Source of the DNA: Thermomicrobiales bacterium
Lineage (GTDB): Bacteria > Chloroflexota > Chloroflexia > Thermomicrobiales > UBA6265
Length of the DNA: 54,549 nucleotides
NCBI GenBank assembly: GCA_030447415.1
Contig: JAUJOZ010000015.1
Span: 58,428 to 112,976 of the forward strand
Reading direction: 5' to 3'
In this document: positions 9,343 through 19,313 of the stretch, piece after piece
How the letters are laid out: each line of letters starts with the position of its first letter
How positions within the stretch are numbered: position 1 is the stretch's first letter
The notes under the pieces: generated by a model
Database searches by the model: none
Told to the model about the DNA's origin: nothing
The model's input: only the letters and a program-made list of their open reading frames with translations
Made by a program: the position numbers and the translations under genes

Positions 9343-11100
9343 GTGAGCACCAGCCCTGGGCCGAGCCTCGACACCCGCGCCGCGGCCGGCACCGACCCGT
9401 GGTGGACGCGGGCCGTCGTCTACCAGATCTACCCTCGCAGCTTCGTGGACTCGGACGGCGACGGCATCGGCGACCTGCCCGGCATCATCGCCAAGCTCGA
9501 CTACCTGGCTGAGCTCGGGGTCGACGTGCTCTGGCTCTGCCCGATCTACCGCTCGCCCCAGGACGACTACGGCTACGACATCAGCGACTACCAGGACATC
9601 GACCCCACCTTTGGCACCCTCGCCGACTTCGACGAGCTGCTCGCCGCGGCCCACCGACGCGGCATCAAGATCCTCATGGACCTGGTCGTCAACCACACCT
9701 CCGACGAGCACCCATGGTTCGTCGAATCCCGTTCCAGGACCGATAGTCCGAAGCGGGACTGGTACTGGTGGCGTCCGGCGCGCGAGGGCATGGTGGCCGG
9801 GGCCCCCAAAGCCGAGCCGAACGACTGGGAGTCGTTCTTCTCCGGGCCCGCCTGGGAGCTCGACAAGGCGACCGGCGAATACTACCTGCACCTCTTCTCG
9901 CGCAAGCAGCCCGACCTCAACTGGGAGAACCCGGAGGTCCGCCAGGCAGTCTACGCCATGATGCGGTGGTGGCTCGACCGCGGCGTCGACGGCTTCCGCA
10001 TGGACGTCATCAACTTCATCTCCAAGCCACCGGCGCTACCCGACGCGCACCCGCATGGCGGGTTTCCCGCCGGCTCCGAGCACTACACGGATGGGCCGCG
10101 CATCCACGAGTTCCTCCAGGAGATGCACCGCGAGGTCTTCGCCGGACGGCGGGAGCAACTCCTGACCGTCGGCGAGATGCCGGGCGTCACGGTCGACGAG
10201 GCGAAGCTCTACACCGACCCGGCCCGGAACGAGCTCGACATGGTCTTCCAGTTCGAGCATGTTGCCCTCGACCACGTCACCGGACGTTTCGACCTCAAGC
10301 CGTTGGACCTGCGGGCCCTCAAGGCCACGCTCGGCCGCTGGCAGACCGGCCTCGCCGAGGTTGGCTGGAACAGTCTCTACTGGAACAACCACGACCTGCC
10401 CCGGGTGGTCTCCCGCTTCGGCGACGATGGGGAGTACCGGGTCGAGTCGGCGAAGATGCTGGCGACGGTCCTGCACCTACACCGCGGGACGCCCTACATC
10501 TATCAAGGCGAGGAGATCGGCATGACCAACATGCCGTTCGCCGGCCCCGACGATTTTCGTGACATCGAGACGATCAACTTTTATCGCACGGAGATTGCGC
10601 GCGGCCGAGCGGCCGAGGACCTCTTCGACAAGGTTGCCGCCGGCAGCCGGGACAACGCCCGGAGCCCGATGCAGTGGGATGGCTCCATCCACGCCGGGTT
10701 CACCACCGGCATACCCTGGTTTCCGGTGAACCCGAATTTCGCCGAGATCAACGTCCAAGCCGCGCTTGCCGATGACGACTCGGTGCTGCACCACTACCGC
10801 CGGCTCATCGCCCTGCGCCACGAGCTGCCGGTGGTCGCCGTCGGCGACTTCCGGATGCTGCTGGACGAGGACCCGCGGGTCTACGCTTTCACCCGGTCGC
10901 TTGACGGGGTTGAGCTGCTCGTGCTCGGGAACTTTTCCGCCGACGAAGGGCCGGTGGATTTGCCCGACGCGGCCGGGTGGGCGGCATCAGAGCTTCTGCT
11001 CGGGAACTACGCTGACCAGGACGGATCGGCGGGGATTGTGTTGCGTCCGTGGGAGACCAGGATCTATCGGCGCGGTCGGATCCTGTCGGAGGGCCATTAG
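9343..11100 (+). CDS. GH13 alpha-glucosidase / oligo-1,6-glucosidase
   Basis: A cytoplasmic glycoside hydrolase (no signal peptide) that should release glucose from the non-reducing ends of alpha-glucosides. The (beta/alpha)8 barrel starts with WWTRAVVYQIYPRSF. Conserved regions are DLVVNH (region I), GFRMDVINF with nucleophile Asp221 (II), VGEMPG with acid/base Glu278 (III), and WNNHD with Asp351 (IV). PDLNWENPEVR and the QGEEIGM segment are typical of the alpha-glucosidase/isomaltase subfamily rather than alpha-amylases. The GTG at 9343 follows a GGAAAGGG site by about 10 bases; the frame is open further upstream but lacks family sequence. Length is 585 residues. It stands alone, with no transporter or regulator beside it. 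Confidence 0.9.
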   Translation: MSTSPGPSLDTRAAAGTDPWWTRAVVYQIYPRSFVDSDGDGIGDLPGIIAKLDYLAELGVDVLWLCPIYRSPQDDYGYDISDYQDIDPTFGTLADFDELLAAAHRRGIKILMDLVVNHTSDEHPWFVESRSRTDSPKRDWYWWRPAREGMVAGAPKAEPNDWESFFSGPAWELDKATGEYYLHLFSRKQPDLNWENPEVRQAVYAMMRWWLDRGVDGFRMDVINFISKPPALPDAHPHGGFPAGSEHYTDGPRIHEFLQEMHREVFAGRREQLLTVGEMPGVTVDEAKLYTDPARNELDMVFQFEHVALDHVTGRFDLKPLDLRALKATLGRWQTGLAEVGWNSLYWNNHDLPRVVSRFGDDGEYRVESAKMLATVLHLHRGTPYIYQGEEIGMTNMPFAGPDDFRDIETINFYRTEIARGRAAEDLFDKVAAGSRDNARSPMQWDGSIHAGFTTGIPWFPVNPNFAEINVQAALADDDSVLHHYRRLIALRHELPVVAVGDFRMLLDEDPRVYAFTRSLDGVELLVLGNFSADEGPVDLPDAAGWAASELLLGNYADQDGSAGIVLRPWETRIYRRGRILSEGH

Positions 11101-11389
11101 CGCTCGACCTTCCGGCGGGGCCGGGTGGTGGGTCGGGAGCCGAGCTGGACCACCGCCGGGACGAGATGGCCGGGGTGCCCGGTCGGGTCGATTAGGCTGG
11201 TTCGCGTCTAACACCCCGCCGGCCCGCGACCGTGGGATTGGTCCCTTCCCCGGTCCCGAACTCTGCAAGCGCCGCCGACGGCGCCACGGTCGCTCGCCTG
11301 CGGGCGATGCGTGCCGCCACAGGGAGCCGATGACCGGTTGCGTGCTACGATCGACGGCAGCGCCTTTCCCCAAGGAGGAGCACGGCAGG

Positions 11390-12679
11390 TTGTCCATCCA
11401 GCAGCCCCACGAGGCGATGACCGACACGGATCAAGAGCGCGAGCTTGACCGGCTGCGGCTACCCGAGGAGGCTCGCGCTGTCGTCCTCGCCCGCGCCCGT
11501 CCGCTCCCGATCGAGCGGGTGCCGCTGCCGGAGGCCGGCTGGCGCGTCTTAGCCGAGGGACTCGTCGCGACCGAGGACCACCCGCCATTCGCGGCGGCGA
11601 CGATGGACGGGTTCGCGGTAGTCGCCAACGACGCTTCTCCCTGGCGGGAGGTGATCGGCGCCCAAATGGCCGGCTACGTCACCGATGTCGAGGTCACGGC
11701 CGGCACCGCGGTCCGCATCACCACCGGCGCTCCCCTTCCCCGCGGCGCCGACGCGGTTGTCCGCGTCGAGGCGACCGAGCCGGCGGAGGACCACGTGATC
11801 ATCCATCAGGAGGTGGTCACGTCCGGGGAGAACATTCGCCCCGTCGGTGCCGATCTGCGGCGCGGCGAGCGGCTGCTCGCCGCCGGCACGGTGCTTGGCC
11901 CCGCGGAGTTGGGACTGATCGCCGGCCTCGGACTGACCCCCGTCCCGGTCCGGCGACGGGCGCGGGTCAGCGTCCTCTCCACCGGCGATGAGCTCGTGGA
12001 GCCGGGTCAGCCGGTCGGCCCCGGGCAGATCCGCGACTCCAACCGCTTCAGCCTCGTCGTCGCGCTCCAGCGCGAGGGAGCCGAGGTGGTTTGGTCAGGC
12101 AAGGCGCCGGACGAGCGTGCGGCCCTGCGCCGGCTGCTTGTCGAGCGCATCGCCGCCAGCGACGTGGTGGTCACCAGCGGCGGCGTCTCGATGGGCGAGC
12201 TCGACCTGGTCAAGGCGCTCCTCGGTGAACTGGCCACGGTGCACTTCCGCCGGGTCTTCATGAAACCGGGCAAGCCGCTCAACTTCGCCACCGCGGGCCC
12301 CGACGGCGGGGTCCTCCTCTTCGGCCTTCCTGGCAACCCGGTCTCGGCGCTGGTCTCCTTCGAGCTCTTCATCCGGCCCGCCCTGACGTCGATGGCCGGC
12401 CGCGCGGACATCGACCGCCCTTTCGTCCCGGTCACCCTCGCCCACGACACCCCGCCCACCGACCGCATCGAGTACCAGCGGGCCACCGTCCGCGCCGACC
12501 CCGACGGCCGCCTCGTCGCTCGCACCACCGGCGGCCAAGCCTCCTCGCGCCTCGCCTCCTTCGTCGGCGCCAATGCCCTCCTCGTCATCCCGCCCCGTGC
12601 CGAGCCGTACCGCGCCGGTGAGCGCGTCGACGCGCTGCTGCTTGCGCCGCCACTCGGCCCAGAACAGACCCCGGCGTAG
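11390..12679 (+). CDS. moeA: Molybdopterin molybdenumtransferase MoeA
   Basis: MoeA inserts molybdate into adenylylated molybdopterin, the last step of molybdenum cofactor synthesis. Family landmarks are AAATMDGFAVVAND near the N-terminus, TGAPLPRGADAVVRVE, the STGDEL segment, the MoCF-type loop TSGGVSMGELDLVK, FMKPGKPLNFA and LFGLPGNPVSALVSFELFIRP. The C-terminal beta domain is complete. The TTG start at 11390 is chosen because an AAGGAGG site lies 11 bases upstream. ATG 11417 is the alternative and gives the more usual 420 residues. A possible -10 (TACGAT, 11346-11351) precedes it. The 289-bp gap upstream shows no clear cofactor riboswitch. Moco genes are scattered in this window: moaD-moaE at 19.7 kb and a Moco enzyme at 36.3 kb. 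Confidence 0.94.
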   Translation: MSIQQPHEAMTDTDQERELDRLRLPEEARAVVLARARPLPIERVPLPEAGWRVLAEGLVATEDHPPFAAATMDGFAVVANDASPWREVIGAQMAGYVTDVEVTAGTAVRITTGAPLPRGADAVVRVEATEPAEDHVIIHQEVVTSGENIRPVGADLRRGERLLAAGTVLGPAELGLIAGLGLTPVPVRRRARVSVLSTGDELVEPGQPVGPGQIRDSNRFSLVVALQREGAEVVWSGKAPDERAALRRLLVERIAASDVVVTSGGVSMGELDLVKALLGELATVHFRRVFMKPGKPLNFATAGPDGGVLLFGLPGNPVSALVSFELFIRPALTSMAGRADIDRPFVPVTLAHDTPPTDRIEYQRATVRADPDGRLVARTTGGQASSRLASFVGANALLVIPPRAEPYRAGERVDALLLAPPLGPEQTPA

Positions 12680-12902
12680 GCCACAACCGGTGTCAGGTCA
12701 ACGCCCCAGCGGCGTGGCGGTTACGTGCGTCGGTGCTGCGACGCACCAGGCGCGGGTCTCACCGCGCCCCGAGAGCCGGCGTATCGGCGGCCGCCGCTCC
12801 GCCAGGGTGGATCTCTGTTCTGGCCACCATTAGCGTGACCATCACAGCGAGCATGGACGGCGGCGTCCATGGAGTCGACCGCGTCCGCCGACTCGTAACC
12901 GC

Positions 12903-14291
12903 CTACCAAGTCCAGACGTCGAGGAACCGCAGGGTGAGTACCCCCCAGAAGTTGGCGGCGATGCTCAGAACGACGAGTCCCGCCTTCCACCAGGTCACCC
13001 GACCGCGCATGCCAGACGCGGTGAGGAGAAGGAGGAACGGAGTGAAATCGAGCGTGTAGCGGTAGCCAAGTTGGGTGAATCCGGACCCACCGTGCAGCAG
13101 GATGGGCAGGCCGATCGCGACAACCGCGGCCAGACACGCACCGAAGATTCGGGTGCGGAAACGGGCAAAGAAGGCCAGGACAAAGGCGGGCGTCGTGACC
13201 CAGATCGCCATGGCATAGACCCTCGGAACGACGTACGGGAACTCGGAGCGAAACTCCGGCAGGCGGGTGAACATCTCTCGCAGGTGCTCGGGGGCATATT
13301 GGACGTCGACGAGGCCATATCGGAACCAGTGCATCGACTCGAAGCCCGGGACGAGGGTGTACCCGATGTCGTTCACCACCCCAAACCGGGCGTAGTTGTA
13401 GCCGGCGTTTGCCAGCACGCCAACGGCCAAGCCGAGGCCGAGCTGAAGGTACGGCCGGGCCACCGCCCGTACCGACGGTCGCGCCGTACCGACCGGCTGG
13501 AAACGCTTGAGCACGCCAGAGAAGCGGTCGCGGAAATAAACGACGGCGAATACGCCCGCGAAGATGGTTGGGTAACGTGAGAGGTACGCGGCGCTGATGC
13601 ACAGGCCAACGACGAACAATCGCTGCCGAGTCACCACCTCCAGCACCGCCAGCCAGAGGAAGAAGAGCGCGTGGGCGTGGGCGAGATACCACGGCGAGCC
13701 GACCGAGACGTGATACCACTGGAGCGTGCCGAATCCGTGGAGCAGACTGGTCCAGCCGGCGACGGCGGGGTCGCCGAAGACGATCGTCATGACCCGGTAG
13801 GCCAGCGCCACACAGGCGGCACCCAGGAAAATGGACAACCAGGCTTGTGGGAAGCCGGCGCCGAAGACGGCGACGAAGGGCGTCAGCACGATCCCCGGCA
13901 TCGGCGGGTACTGGACGTAGGCACGCCCATGCCACGTGGCTAACTCCAGCCAGGGCGCCGGATCCACGACGTGCAAGCGGCCGTGGAGGAATGCGTCGGC
14001 GAGCAGCAGGTATTGCGTATACACCGACGGCCGGCCGTGGTAGGTGAACCCGTAGCCGACCAGGGTCACGGCAAAAAGCAGGAGGCTCATCCATCTGGTA
14101 TCAACGGCGATGGCGCGCAGCGCCCGCCACGGCCCGCGGTCTGACCGCCGCCCGCCAGACACCACAGGAAGCGCCGGCACAGGACCCGGCAACGCCCGCG
14201 GCACCTCGGAAAGCGCCATCGCCCGCCGATTGTCGGCGCGGTCGGCGGCGTCGCGGGATTGGATCTCGGCTCCTGCCCCGTCGTAACGCAT
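12903..14291 (-). CDS. Polytopic membrane protein, candidate family-39/83-type glycosyltransferase
   Basis: About 462 residues with some ten hydrophobic segments, after a cytoplasmic N-terminal stretch. The segments HGRPSVYTQYLLLADAFLHGRLH and GRAYVQYPPMPGIVLTPF are what is seen in bacterial dolichyl-phosphate-mannose-like (PMT_2) transferases, which move a sugar from a lipid carrier on the outer face of the membrane. The acidic first-loop motif expected for catalysis is not obvious, so activity is unproven. The start is uncertain: ATG 14291, ATG 14219 and GTG 14438 are all in frame, and the membrane part begins well after all three. It is convergent with moeA and no polysaccharide genes adjoin it. 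Confidence 0.6.
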   Translation of the reverse strand: MRYDGAGAEIQSRDAADRADNRRAMALSEVPRALPGPVPALPVVSGGRRSDRGPWRALRAIAVDTRWMSLLLFAVTLVGYGFTYHGRPSVYTQYLLLADAFLHGRLHVVDPAPWLELATWHGRAYVQYPPMPGIVLTPFVAVFGAGFPQAWLSIFLGAACVALAYRVMTIVFGDPAVAGWTSLLHGFGTLQWYHVSVGSPWYLAHAHALFFLWLAVLEVVTRQRLFVVGLCISAAYLSRYPTIFAGVFAVVYFRDRFSGVLKRFQPVGTARPSVRAVARPYLQLGLGLAVGVLANAGYNYARFGVVNDIGYTLVPGFESMHWFRYGLVDVQYAPEHLREMFTRLPEFRSEFPYVVPRVYAMAIWVTTPAFVLAFFARFRTRIFGACLAAVVAIGLPILLHGGSGFTQLGYRYTLDFTPFLLLLTASGMRGRVTWWKAGLVVLSIAANFWGVLTLRFLDVWTW

Positions 14292-14905
14292 CGGCCGGCT
14301 GCTGCCCTCGAAACCGTCAATCAACCGAACGCGGACATCTCGCTCGCGGTGCGCCTCAAGCGAGGGCCCGCCAAGCGGGACCGTTGCGGAGCGGGGGTAG
14401 CCGCTCCGGCACGTGTGGGACGGCGCACGCCATGTCACTTGAGCGTACGGCGAATGCTAGACCACACGCTGCGGACGGCGAGCGAGGGTGGCCGGGCAAT
14501 GATTCGGTCGGGCGTCGTGTTCTCCTCGCCGCGCCTCCTACGGCATCCAGGTGACCACCGGGCGTTGTCGTCACGGACGTCGGCCTTCACCCCCGACCCC
14601 TCTCCCGGTGCGCGGGCGAGGGGAGCTCGTCCGCGCACGGGGGGCGAACGCTAAGCAATCACCCGGAGACCGTATCAAACCCGAGCCGGGGGCGCTGGTC
14701 TGCCTCGGCACCCGGTCGTTCAGGCGCCACCGTCACAGGCCGTCCCCGTCTCCGGGTTCCGAGGCGAATCCTGAGGCAATGGCTGCCGCGCCGAGTGGAC
14801 CAGCGACCGACGGAACCACGAGCCGCGGGCGGCCGGTCGCCCAGACAAGGCAAGGCGGCGCAGACACACCGTCGCGCAGCGTCCCCGCGGTGATTCGGCG
14901 CTCGG
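14292..14905. other. Long non-coding stretch with one GC-rich hairpin
   Basis: 614 bp between the membrane protein and the broken GNAT gene. The open frames here are unlike any family and have no ribosome site. The only structure I see is the hairpin at 14597-14623. Confidence 0.4.
14597..14623. repeat. Imperfect palindrome, REP-like
   Basis: CCCCTC is paired with GAGGGG and, inside it, CCCG with CGGG around a short loop, giving about ten base pairs with one mismatch. The arrangement resembles dispersed palindromic units of GC-rich genomes. I saw no second full copy in the window. Confidence 0.4.
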
Positions 14906-15883
14906 CTACCCTGCCGCGGCGGTACTCGGTCCCTCGCCCGGTCGCAGCTCCTTCTGGTACGCCGCGTACTCGTGGGTCGCGCGCATGCCCGCCCGCTCGT
15001 AGAGGCGGGTGGCGCCCGTCGTGCTTTGGGCGTCGACACCAAGCCCGACCGTCCGTATGCCCAGCGCGTGGAATGCGCCGAAAGCGTGCCGGAGCAGCGC
15101 CAGCGCCAAACCCCGCTGCCGCCACGGGCGCCGCACGGCGACGTCGTGGATCCAACCCTGCTCCGGCCGGCGCCCGGCGATCAGCGCCCCCGCGATCTCG
15201 TCGCCGTCGTACGCCAGGAACCACAGGCCGGGGTCGAAGCCGTCCCGCTTCTTCCGCTGGACCTAGTCCTCGTACGTCGACGGCGTCCAGCCCCAATGAT
15301 CCCGAAACGCCTCGTCCACCGCGGCGAAGGCGGCGCGCTCGTCCGCCTCGGAGGCGCTGGCCCGGACGACGATCCCCTCCGGCCAGTCCGGCGCCGGGGG
15401 CGGCTCGTCCAGATCAGTGATCATCCTCCAGAAGTGGCGTTCGGCCGCGTAGCCTTCCCGCTCCAGCAGCGCCCGCGCGGCCGCGTTGCGGCCATTGATG
15501 AAGTTGTTGAGGACGACCCGCGCCGCCGGTGGCGCCAAGGGAACGAGCTCGCGCGCCTGCGCTTCCGTCCACCGTACCAGGGCGGTTCCGACGCCGCGGC
15601 CGGTCTGTTCTGGGTGGACGTAGACTCCGGCATCGAGGCGGACGTTGGCGCCACGCGCGGACAGCGTCGCGTAGCCCGCAATCGTTCCCCCCGGCACCAC
15701 GATGACGCGCGCGGCGGCGGGCAGGTCGAGCGCCGCCCACTCGGCGCGCAGTTCATCCTCGGAGGTGTCCGGCTCGCCGAAATCGGCGATGTCGGAGGCG
15801 ATCACCAACTCTGCAACCGCCGGTAGATCGTCCATCGTCGGCGGGCGCACCACGGAACCCACGGGCAGCACGTCGTCCGCCAT
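14906..15883 (-). pseudogene. Double-GNAT acetyltransferase interrupted by one amber codon
   Basis: One reading frame runs from the ATG at 15883 (GGAGG site six bases upstream) to a TAG at 14906-14908, about 325 codons, broken only by an in-frame TAG at 15263-15265. Domain 1 has the acetyl-CoA motif VHPEQTGRGVGTALVRW. Beyond the amber codon, homology resumes at once: RDGFDPGLW, then the second GNAT motif RRPWRQRGLALALLRHAF and the terminal QKELRPGEG. The intact neighbour at 15923-16903 has the same two-domain plan. The stop sits in a TYED-stop-VQRKK context where the neighbour has an aromatic residue, consistent with TGG (Trp) changed to TAG. As it stands, only a 206-residue one-domain product is made unless the stop is read through. 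Confidence 0.8.
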
Positions 15884-15922
15884 TCCGCCCTCCTTGTCCA
15901 GGGCCACACCTCGCCGCCCAAC

Positions 15923-16903
15923 CTAGGCAGGGTTGGCTGCCGTCGTGAGGTCGACGCCGGGACGCAACTCCTTCCGGTCCAGGATGTGGCTGCGGACAAC
16001 GCGCATGCCGGCGCGAGCGTAGAGCCGCGGCGCTCCCGTTAGGCTTTCGGCGTCCACGCTCAGCCCGACGCGCCTTACCCCACCCGTCCGGTACGCCTCG
16101 AACAGCTGCCGCAGCAGCGCGAGCCCCAACCCCCGGCCACGCCACGGCCGCCGCACGCCGACCACGTCCACCCAGCCCATGCCCTCAACGACCCTGCCCA
16201 GCACGAGGCCAGCGATCTCCTCGCCGTCCATCGCCATGAGCCAAAGCGCCGGATCGAACCCCTCTCGCTCGGTCATCCCCACAAACCGCTCGAAGGCTCC
16301 GCGGGGCCGGCCCCAGACATCGCGAAACGCGTCCTCCACCGCCTCGTAACAGGCGCGCTCGTCCTCTCCCGGGACGAGCCCGCGGACCGTCACGCCGGCG
16401 GGCCACGCGGGCGGAGACAGGGGCAGATCGGGTGGCAGATCGATCTCCATCTCGTAGATCCGGCGCACCGGCTCGTAGCCGGCGGTCGCGAGCAGGCCCC
16501 GTGCGTCGGCGTTCTCGGCGACGACGTAGTGCTGGACCACCACTCGGGCGCCTTCCGGCGCCCGCTCCATGCGGTCGCGCGTCCACCGTTCGCCCCACTC
16601 GAGGAGGTAACCGCCAATGCCCCGACCCCGATACGTCGGATGCACGTACCCGTAGACGGAGACGACGACGTACGAGCGGTTGAGGATGTCCGCGTAGCCC
16701 GCCATGCCCCCGTCGGGCGCGAGCACGGCGACCGCTTCGGTCGCCAGGTCGACGTCCGCCCAGTCGTCGAGGACCTCGCCGAGCGTCGAATCCGCCTCTC
16801 TAGTGTCGACCGCGCGGCAGGCACTGATGAGATTAGCCACGGCCTGGGCGTCATCCAGCCTGGGGGCGCGAGCAGTGAAGCCCGCCGGCAGGGCGTCCGT
16901 CAT
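15923..16903 (-). CDS. Tandem-domain GNAT family N-acetyltransferase
   Basis: 326 residues made of two GNAT folds, each with its own acetyl-CoA pyrophosphate-binding motif: YVHPTYRGRGIGGYLLEW in the first and VRRPWRGRGLGLALLRQLF in the second. The ending ARLYARAGM-like segment (SLTGAPRLYARAGMRVV) is typical of the second domain. The acceptor is unknown; relatives of this architecture include MshD-like and antibiotic-modifying enzymes, but no diagnostic residues identify one. It lies 39 bp upstream of its amber-interrupted paralogue on the same strand, so the two probably form an operon born by gene duplication. It is divergent from the S9 peptidase, with about 80 bp between the starts to hold both promoters. 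Confidence 0.85.
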   Translation of the reverse strand: MTDALPAGFTARAPRLDDAQAVANLISACRAVDTREADSTLGEVLDDWADVDLATEAVAVLAPDGGMAGYADILNRSYVVVSVYGYVHPTYRGRGIGGYLLEWGERWTRDRMERAPEGARVVVQHYVVAENADARGLLATAGYEPVRRIYEMEIDLPPDLPLSPPAWPAGVTVRGLVPGEDERACYEAVEDAFRDVWGRPRGAFERFVGMTEREGFDPALWLMAMDGEEIAGLVLGRVVEGMGWVDVVGVRRPWRGRGLGLALLRQLFEAYRTGGVRRVGLSVDAESLTGAPRLYARAGMRVVRSHILDRKELRPGVDLTTAANPA

Positions 16904-16985
16904 CTATGATCCCCGTTCGGGCATCGGGCGGGACCCGCCCGCCACGGTGGCCAAGTCGTCGTCACGATGCCGAGGAGTATACGGA

Positions 16986-19079
16986 GTGGCGAAGCAGAGC
17001 AAAACGCGTGTCAAGCCCGCCGATCGTGCGTCCGGCCCTTCCAATCCCCGGACCTCGGGGACCACGACGGCGTCTGCCCCCAAACGGCCGACCCGCACCG
17101 GTCGTCCCATGACCGCTGAGGACCTCCTCCGACTCCACCTCGTCGGCGAGCCGGCCCTCTCCCCCGACGGGACGATGGTGGCGGTCGCGGTGACGACCCT
17201 CGACGGCGAGGCCGACGCCTACCGCTCCGCAATTTGGCTGGTGCCGGTGGCCGGACCCACCGACCCCAGCGAGCCCGTGCAACTGACGGCCGGGGCCAAG
17301 CGCGACACCACGCCACGCTGGTCGCCGGACGGCACGCGCCTCGCCTTCCTGTCCGACCGTGACGCTGAGGCGGCGCAGCTCTGGCTCATCCCCATCCGCG
17401 GCGGCGAGGCCCGCCGCCTGACCGACCTGGATAACGCGGTCTCCGACCCGGTCTGGGCACCCGACGGCCGCCGCCTTGCCTTCGTCGCCAAGCTGACCCC
17501 ACCCGATCCCAATCCCGGCAGCGACGTCAAGGTCATCACCGACGCCCGCTACAAGTACGATGGCGAGGGGTTCCTCGACGGCAAGCGCCGCCACCTCTGG
17601 GTCATCGACGCCGACCGCCCCGAGGCGGCGCCGGAGCGGATCACCGACGGCGACTTCGAGCACCTGTCGCCCGCTTGGTCGCCGACCGGCCGGGAGCTCG
17701 CCTTCGCCGCCAACCGCAACCCCGAGTGGCAGCTGGAGCGCTCGCGCGACATCTGGGCCATCGTCCTCGGAGGCGACCAGCCCCGCCGCCTCACGAGTGG
17801 CGACGGGCGGTTCGACCTCCCGGCCTGGTCGCCCGATGGCCGCCACCTCGCGGTCATCGGTCATCGCAAGCTCGACCTCGAGGCCCCGAACGACGAAGTC
17901 TGGATCGTCCCCGCGGCGGGCGGCGAGCCACGCTCGATCACCGCGACCTTCGACCGCGGCGTCGGCGACCAGGCGATCGCCGACATCGGCCAATGTCCCT
18001 CGCAGCGACCGACCTGGTCAGGCGACGGCCGGGCCGTCGCCTTCCTCGCCGGCGACGAGGGCACCACCCACGTCTTCACGGCGACCGTTCCCGACGGCAA
18101 GGTGATGCGCCTCACCGACGCCACCGTGCCACGCCGTGTCGCCGCCTTCGACCGCTCCCGGGACGGGGCAACGCTCGTCTTCGCCGTCTCCGACCCCGTG
18201 ACGCCGTTCGAGATCCGCGTCGGGTCCGGGGGCGGTGACTCCTCCGAGCGACCGCTCACCACCTTCAACGCTGACCTCTTGGCCGAGGTCGCCGTCTCGA
18301 CCCCGGAGCCCTTCTGGGTCGACACGGTCGATGGGCGTCGCGTCCACGCCTGGATGATGCGTCCGCCCGGCGCCGTGCCCGACCGCGCCTACCCCGCGAT
18401 CCTGGAGATTCACGGCGGCCCACACGCGATGTACGGGGCCTCGTTCTTCCACGAGTTCCAGTTGCTCGCTGCTCGCGGCTACGTCGTCGTCTACGCCAAC
18501 CCCCGCGGCAGCACCGGCTACGGCGAGGCGTTCGCCCAAGCCCTGCGCGCCGCCTGGGGCGAGAACGACACGCCCGACTTGCTGGCCGTCCTCGATCAGG
18601 CCCTCGCCCGCGGCGGCCTCGATCCCCAGCGTTTGGGCGTGACCGGCGGCTCCTACGGCGGCTTCATGACCAATTGGCTCCTCGGCCATACCGACCGCTT
18701 CCGGACGGCCGTCACCCAGCGCTCGATCTGCGACCTCACCAGCCTCTACGGCACCGACGACATCGCCCTCGTCTCGCTTGACACCGAGTTCGGCGGTCCG
18801 CCCTGGCGGCCGGAGACCCGCGACCGCTACCGCGAGCTCTCCCCCATTACGTACGTGGAACGGATCACGGCGCCGCTGCTGATCCTCCACAGCGAGGAGG
18901 ATTACCGCTGCCCGATTGGTCAAGCCGAGCAGCTCTTCGTCGCCCTCAAGCGGCTCCGCCGCGAGGTCGTCCTCGTCCGCTTCCCGCACGAGAGCCACGG
19001 CCTGTCCCGTTCCGGCAAGCCCCAGCACCGCCTGGAGCGCCTGCGCCGCCTTGTCGATTGGTTTGACGGCCATCTCTGA
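16986..19079 (+). CDS. S9-family serine peptidase (acylaminoacyl-peptidase/dipeptidyl-peptidase-like)
   Basis: 697 residues with an N-terminal beta-propeller built of TolB/PD40-like blades (PRWSPDGTRLAFLSD, PVWAPDGRRLAFVA, PAWSPDGRHLAVIG) and a C-terminal alpha/beta-hydrolase domain. The catalytic triad is visible: Ser556 in GGSYGGF, Asp639 in HSEEDYRCP and His671 in PHESHGLS. NPRGSTGYGEAFAQA is the oxyanion region. No signal peptide is present, so it is probably cytoplasmic and degrades oligopeptides. The GTG at 16986 has a GAGGAG site 8-9 bases upstream; ATG 17109 is an alternative that would remove a charged, low-complexity 41-residue extension. Length is typical of the S9C group. Confidence 0.92.
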   Translation: MAKQSKTRVKPADRASGPSNPRTSGTTTASAPKRPTRTGRPMTAEDLLRLHLVGEPALSPDGTMVAVAVTTLDGEADAYRSAIWLVPVAGPTDPSEPVQLTAGAKRDTTPRWSPDGTRLAFLSDRDAEAAQLWLIPIRGGEARRLTDLDNAVSDPVWAPDGRRLAFVAKLTPPDPNPGSDVKVITDARYKYDGEGFLDGKRRHLWVIDADRPEAAPERITDGDFEHLSPAWSPTGRELAFAANRNPEWQLERSRDIWAIVLGGDQPRRLTSGDGRFDLPAWSPDGRHLAVIGHRKLDLEAPNDEVWIVPAAGGEPRSITATFDRGVGDQAIADIGQCPSQRPTWSGDGRAVAFLAGDEGTTHVFTATVPDGKVMRLTDATVPRRVAAFDRSRDGATLVFAVSDPVTPFEIRVGSGGGDSSERPLTTFNADLLAEVAVSTPEPFWVDTVDGRRVHAWMMRPPGAVPDRAYPAILEIHGGPHAMYGASFFHEFQLLAARGYVVVYANPRGSTGYGEAFAQALRAAWGENDTPDLLAVLDQALARGGLDPQRLGVTGGSYGGFMTNWLLGHTDRFRTAVTQRSICDLTSLYGTDDIALVSLDTEFGGPPWRPETRDRYRELSPITYVERITAPLLILHSEEDYRCPIGQAEQLFVALKRLRREVVLVRFPHESHGLSRSGKPQHRLERLRRLVDWFDGHL

Positions 19080-19090
19080 GTCTCTGAGTT

Positions 19091-19146
19091 GAGGCATCGA
19101 GGGAGAGGCAGCGTCGGAGCGGTTCGCGAACCTCCCTCGTCGCCTC
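19091..19146. terminator. Inverted repeat downstream of the S9 peptidase
   Basis: GAGGC and GAGGGAG on the left pair with CCTCCCTC and GCCTC on the right around a loop of about 24 bases, starting 11 bp after the peptidase stop codon. The position suits transcription termination, but no T-run follows. Confidence 0.5.
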
Positions 19147-19313
19147 ACCAATCAGAAGTCGAGGCAACGACATCCCGCCCAATTCTTCTCGACTCCTCGA
19201 CCTCTCGACGCCGCCCCCGCCGCGGCCTCCGGTCTGGCACGGGGCTTGCTCCGCCAATGCGCTGCCGGCAAGACGGCCGGTGAAGCGATGCACGCAGGAG
19301 GGAGAGGCGACCG

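Noticed and set aside
11101..11389. Molybdenum-cofactor riboswitch ahead of moeA
   Set aside because: No arrangement of the expected stems or conserved loops could be drawn; only ordinary GC-rich hairpins are present.
12721..14094. 457-codon open frame on the minus strand
   Set aside because: It is a shadow of the membrane protein gene in another frame, without hydrophobic pattern or ribosome site.
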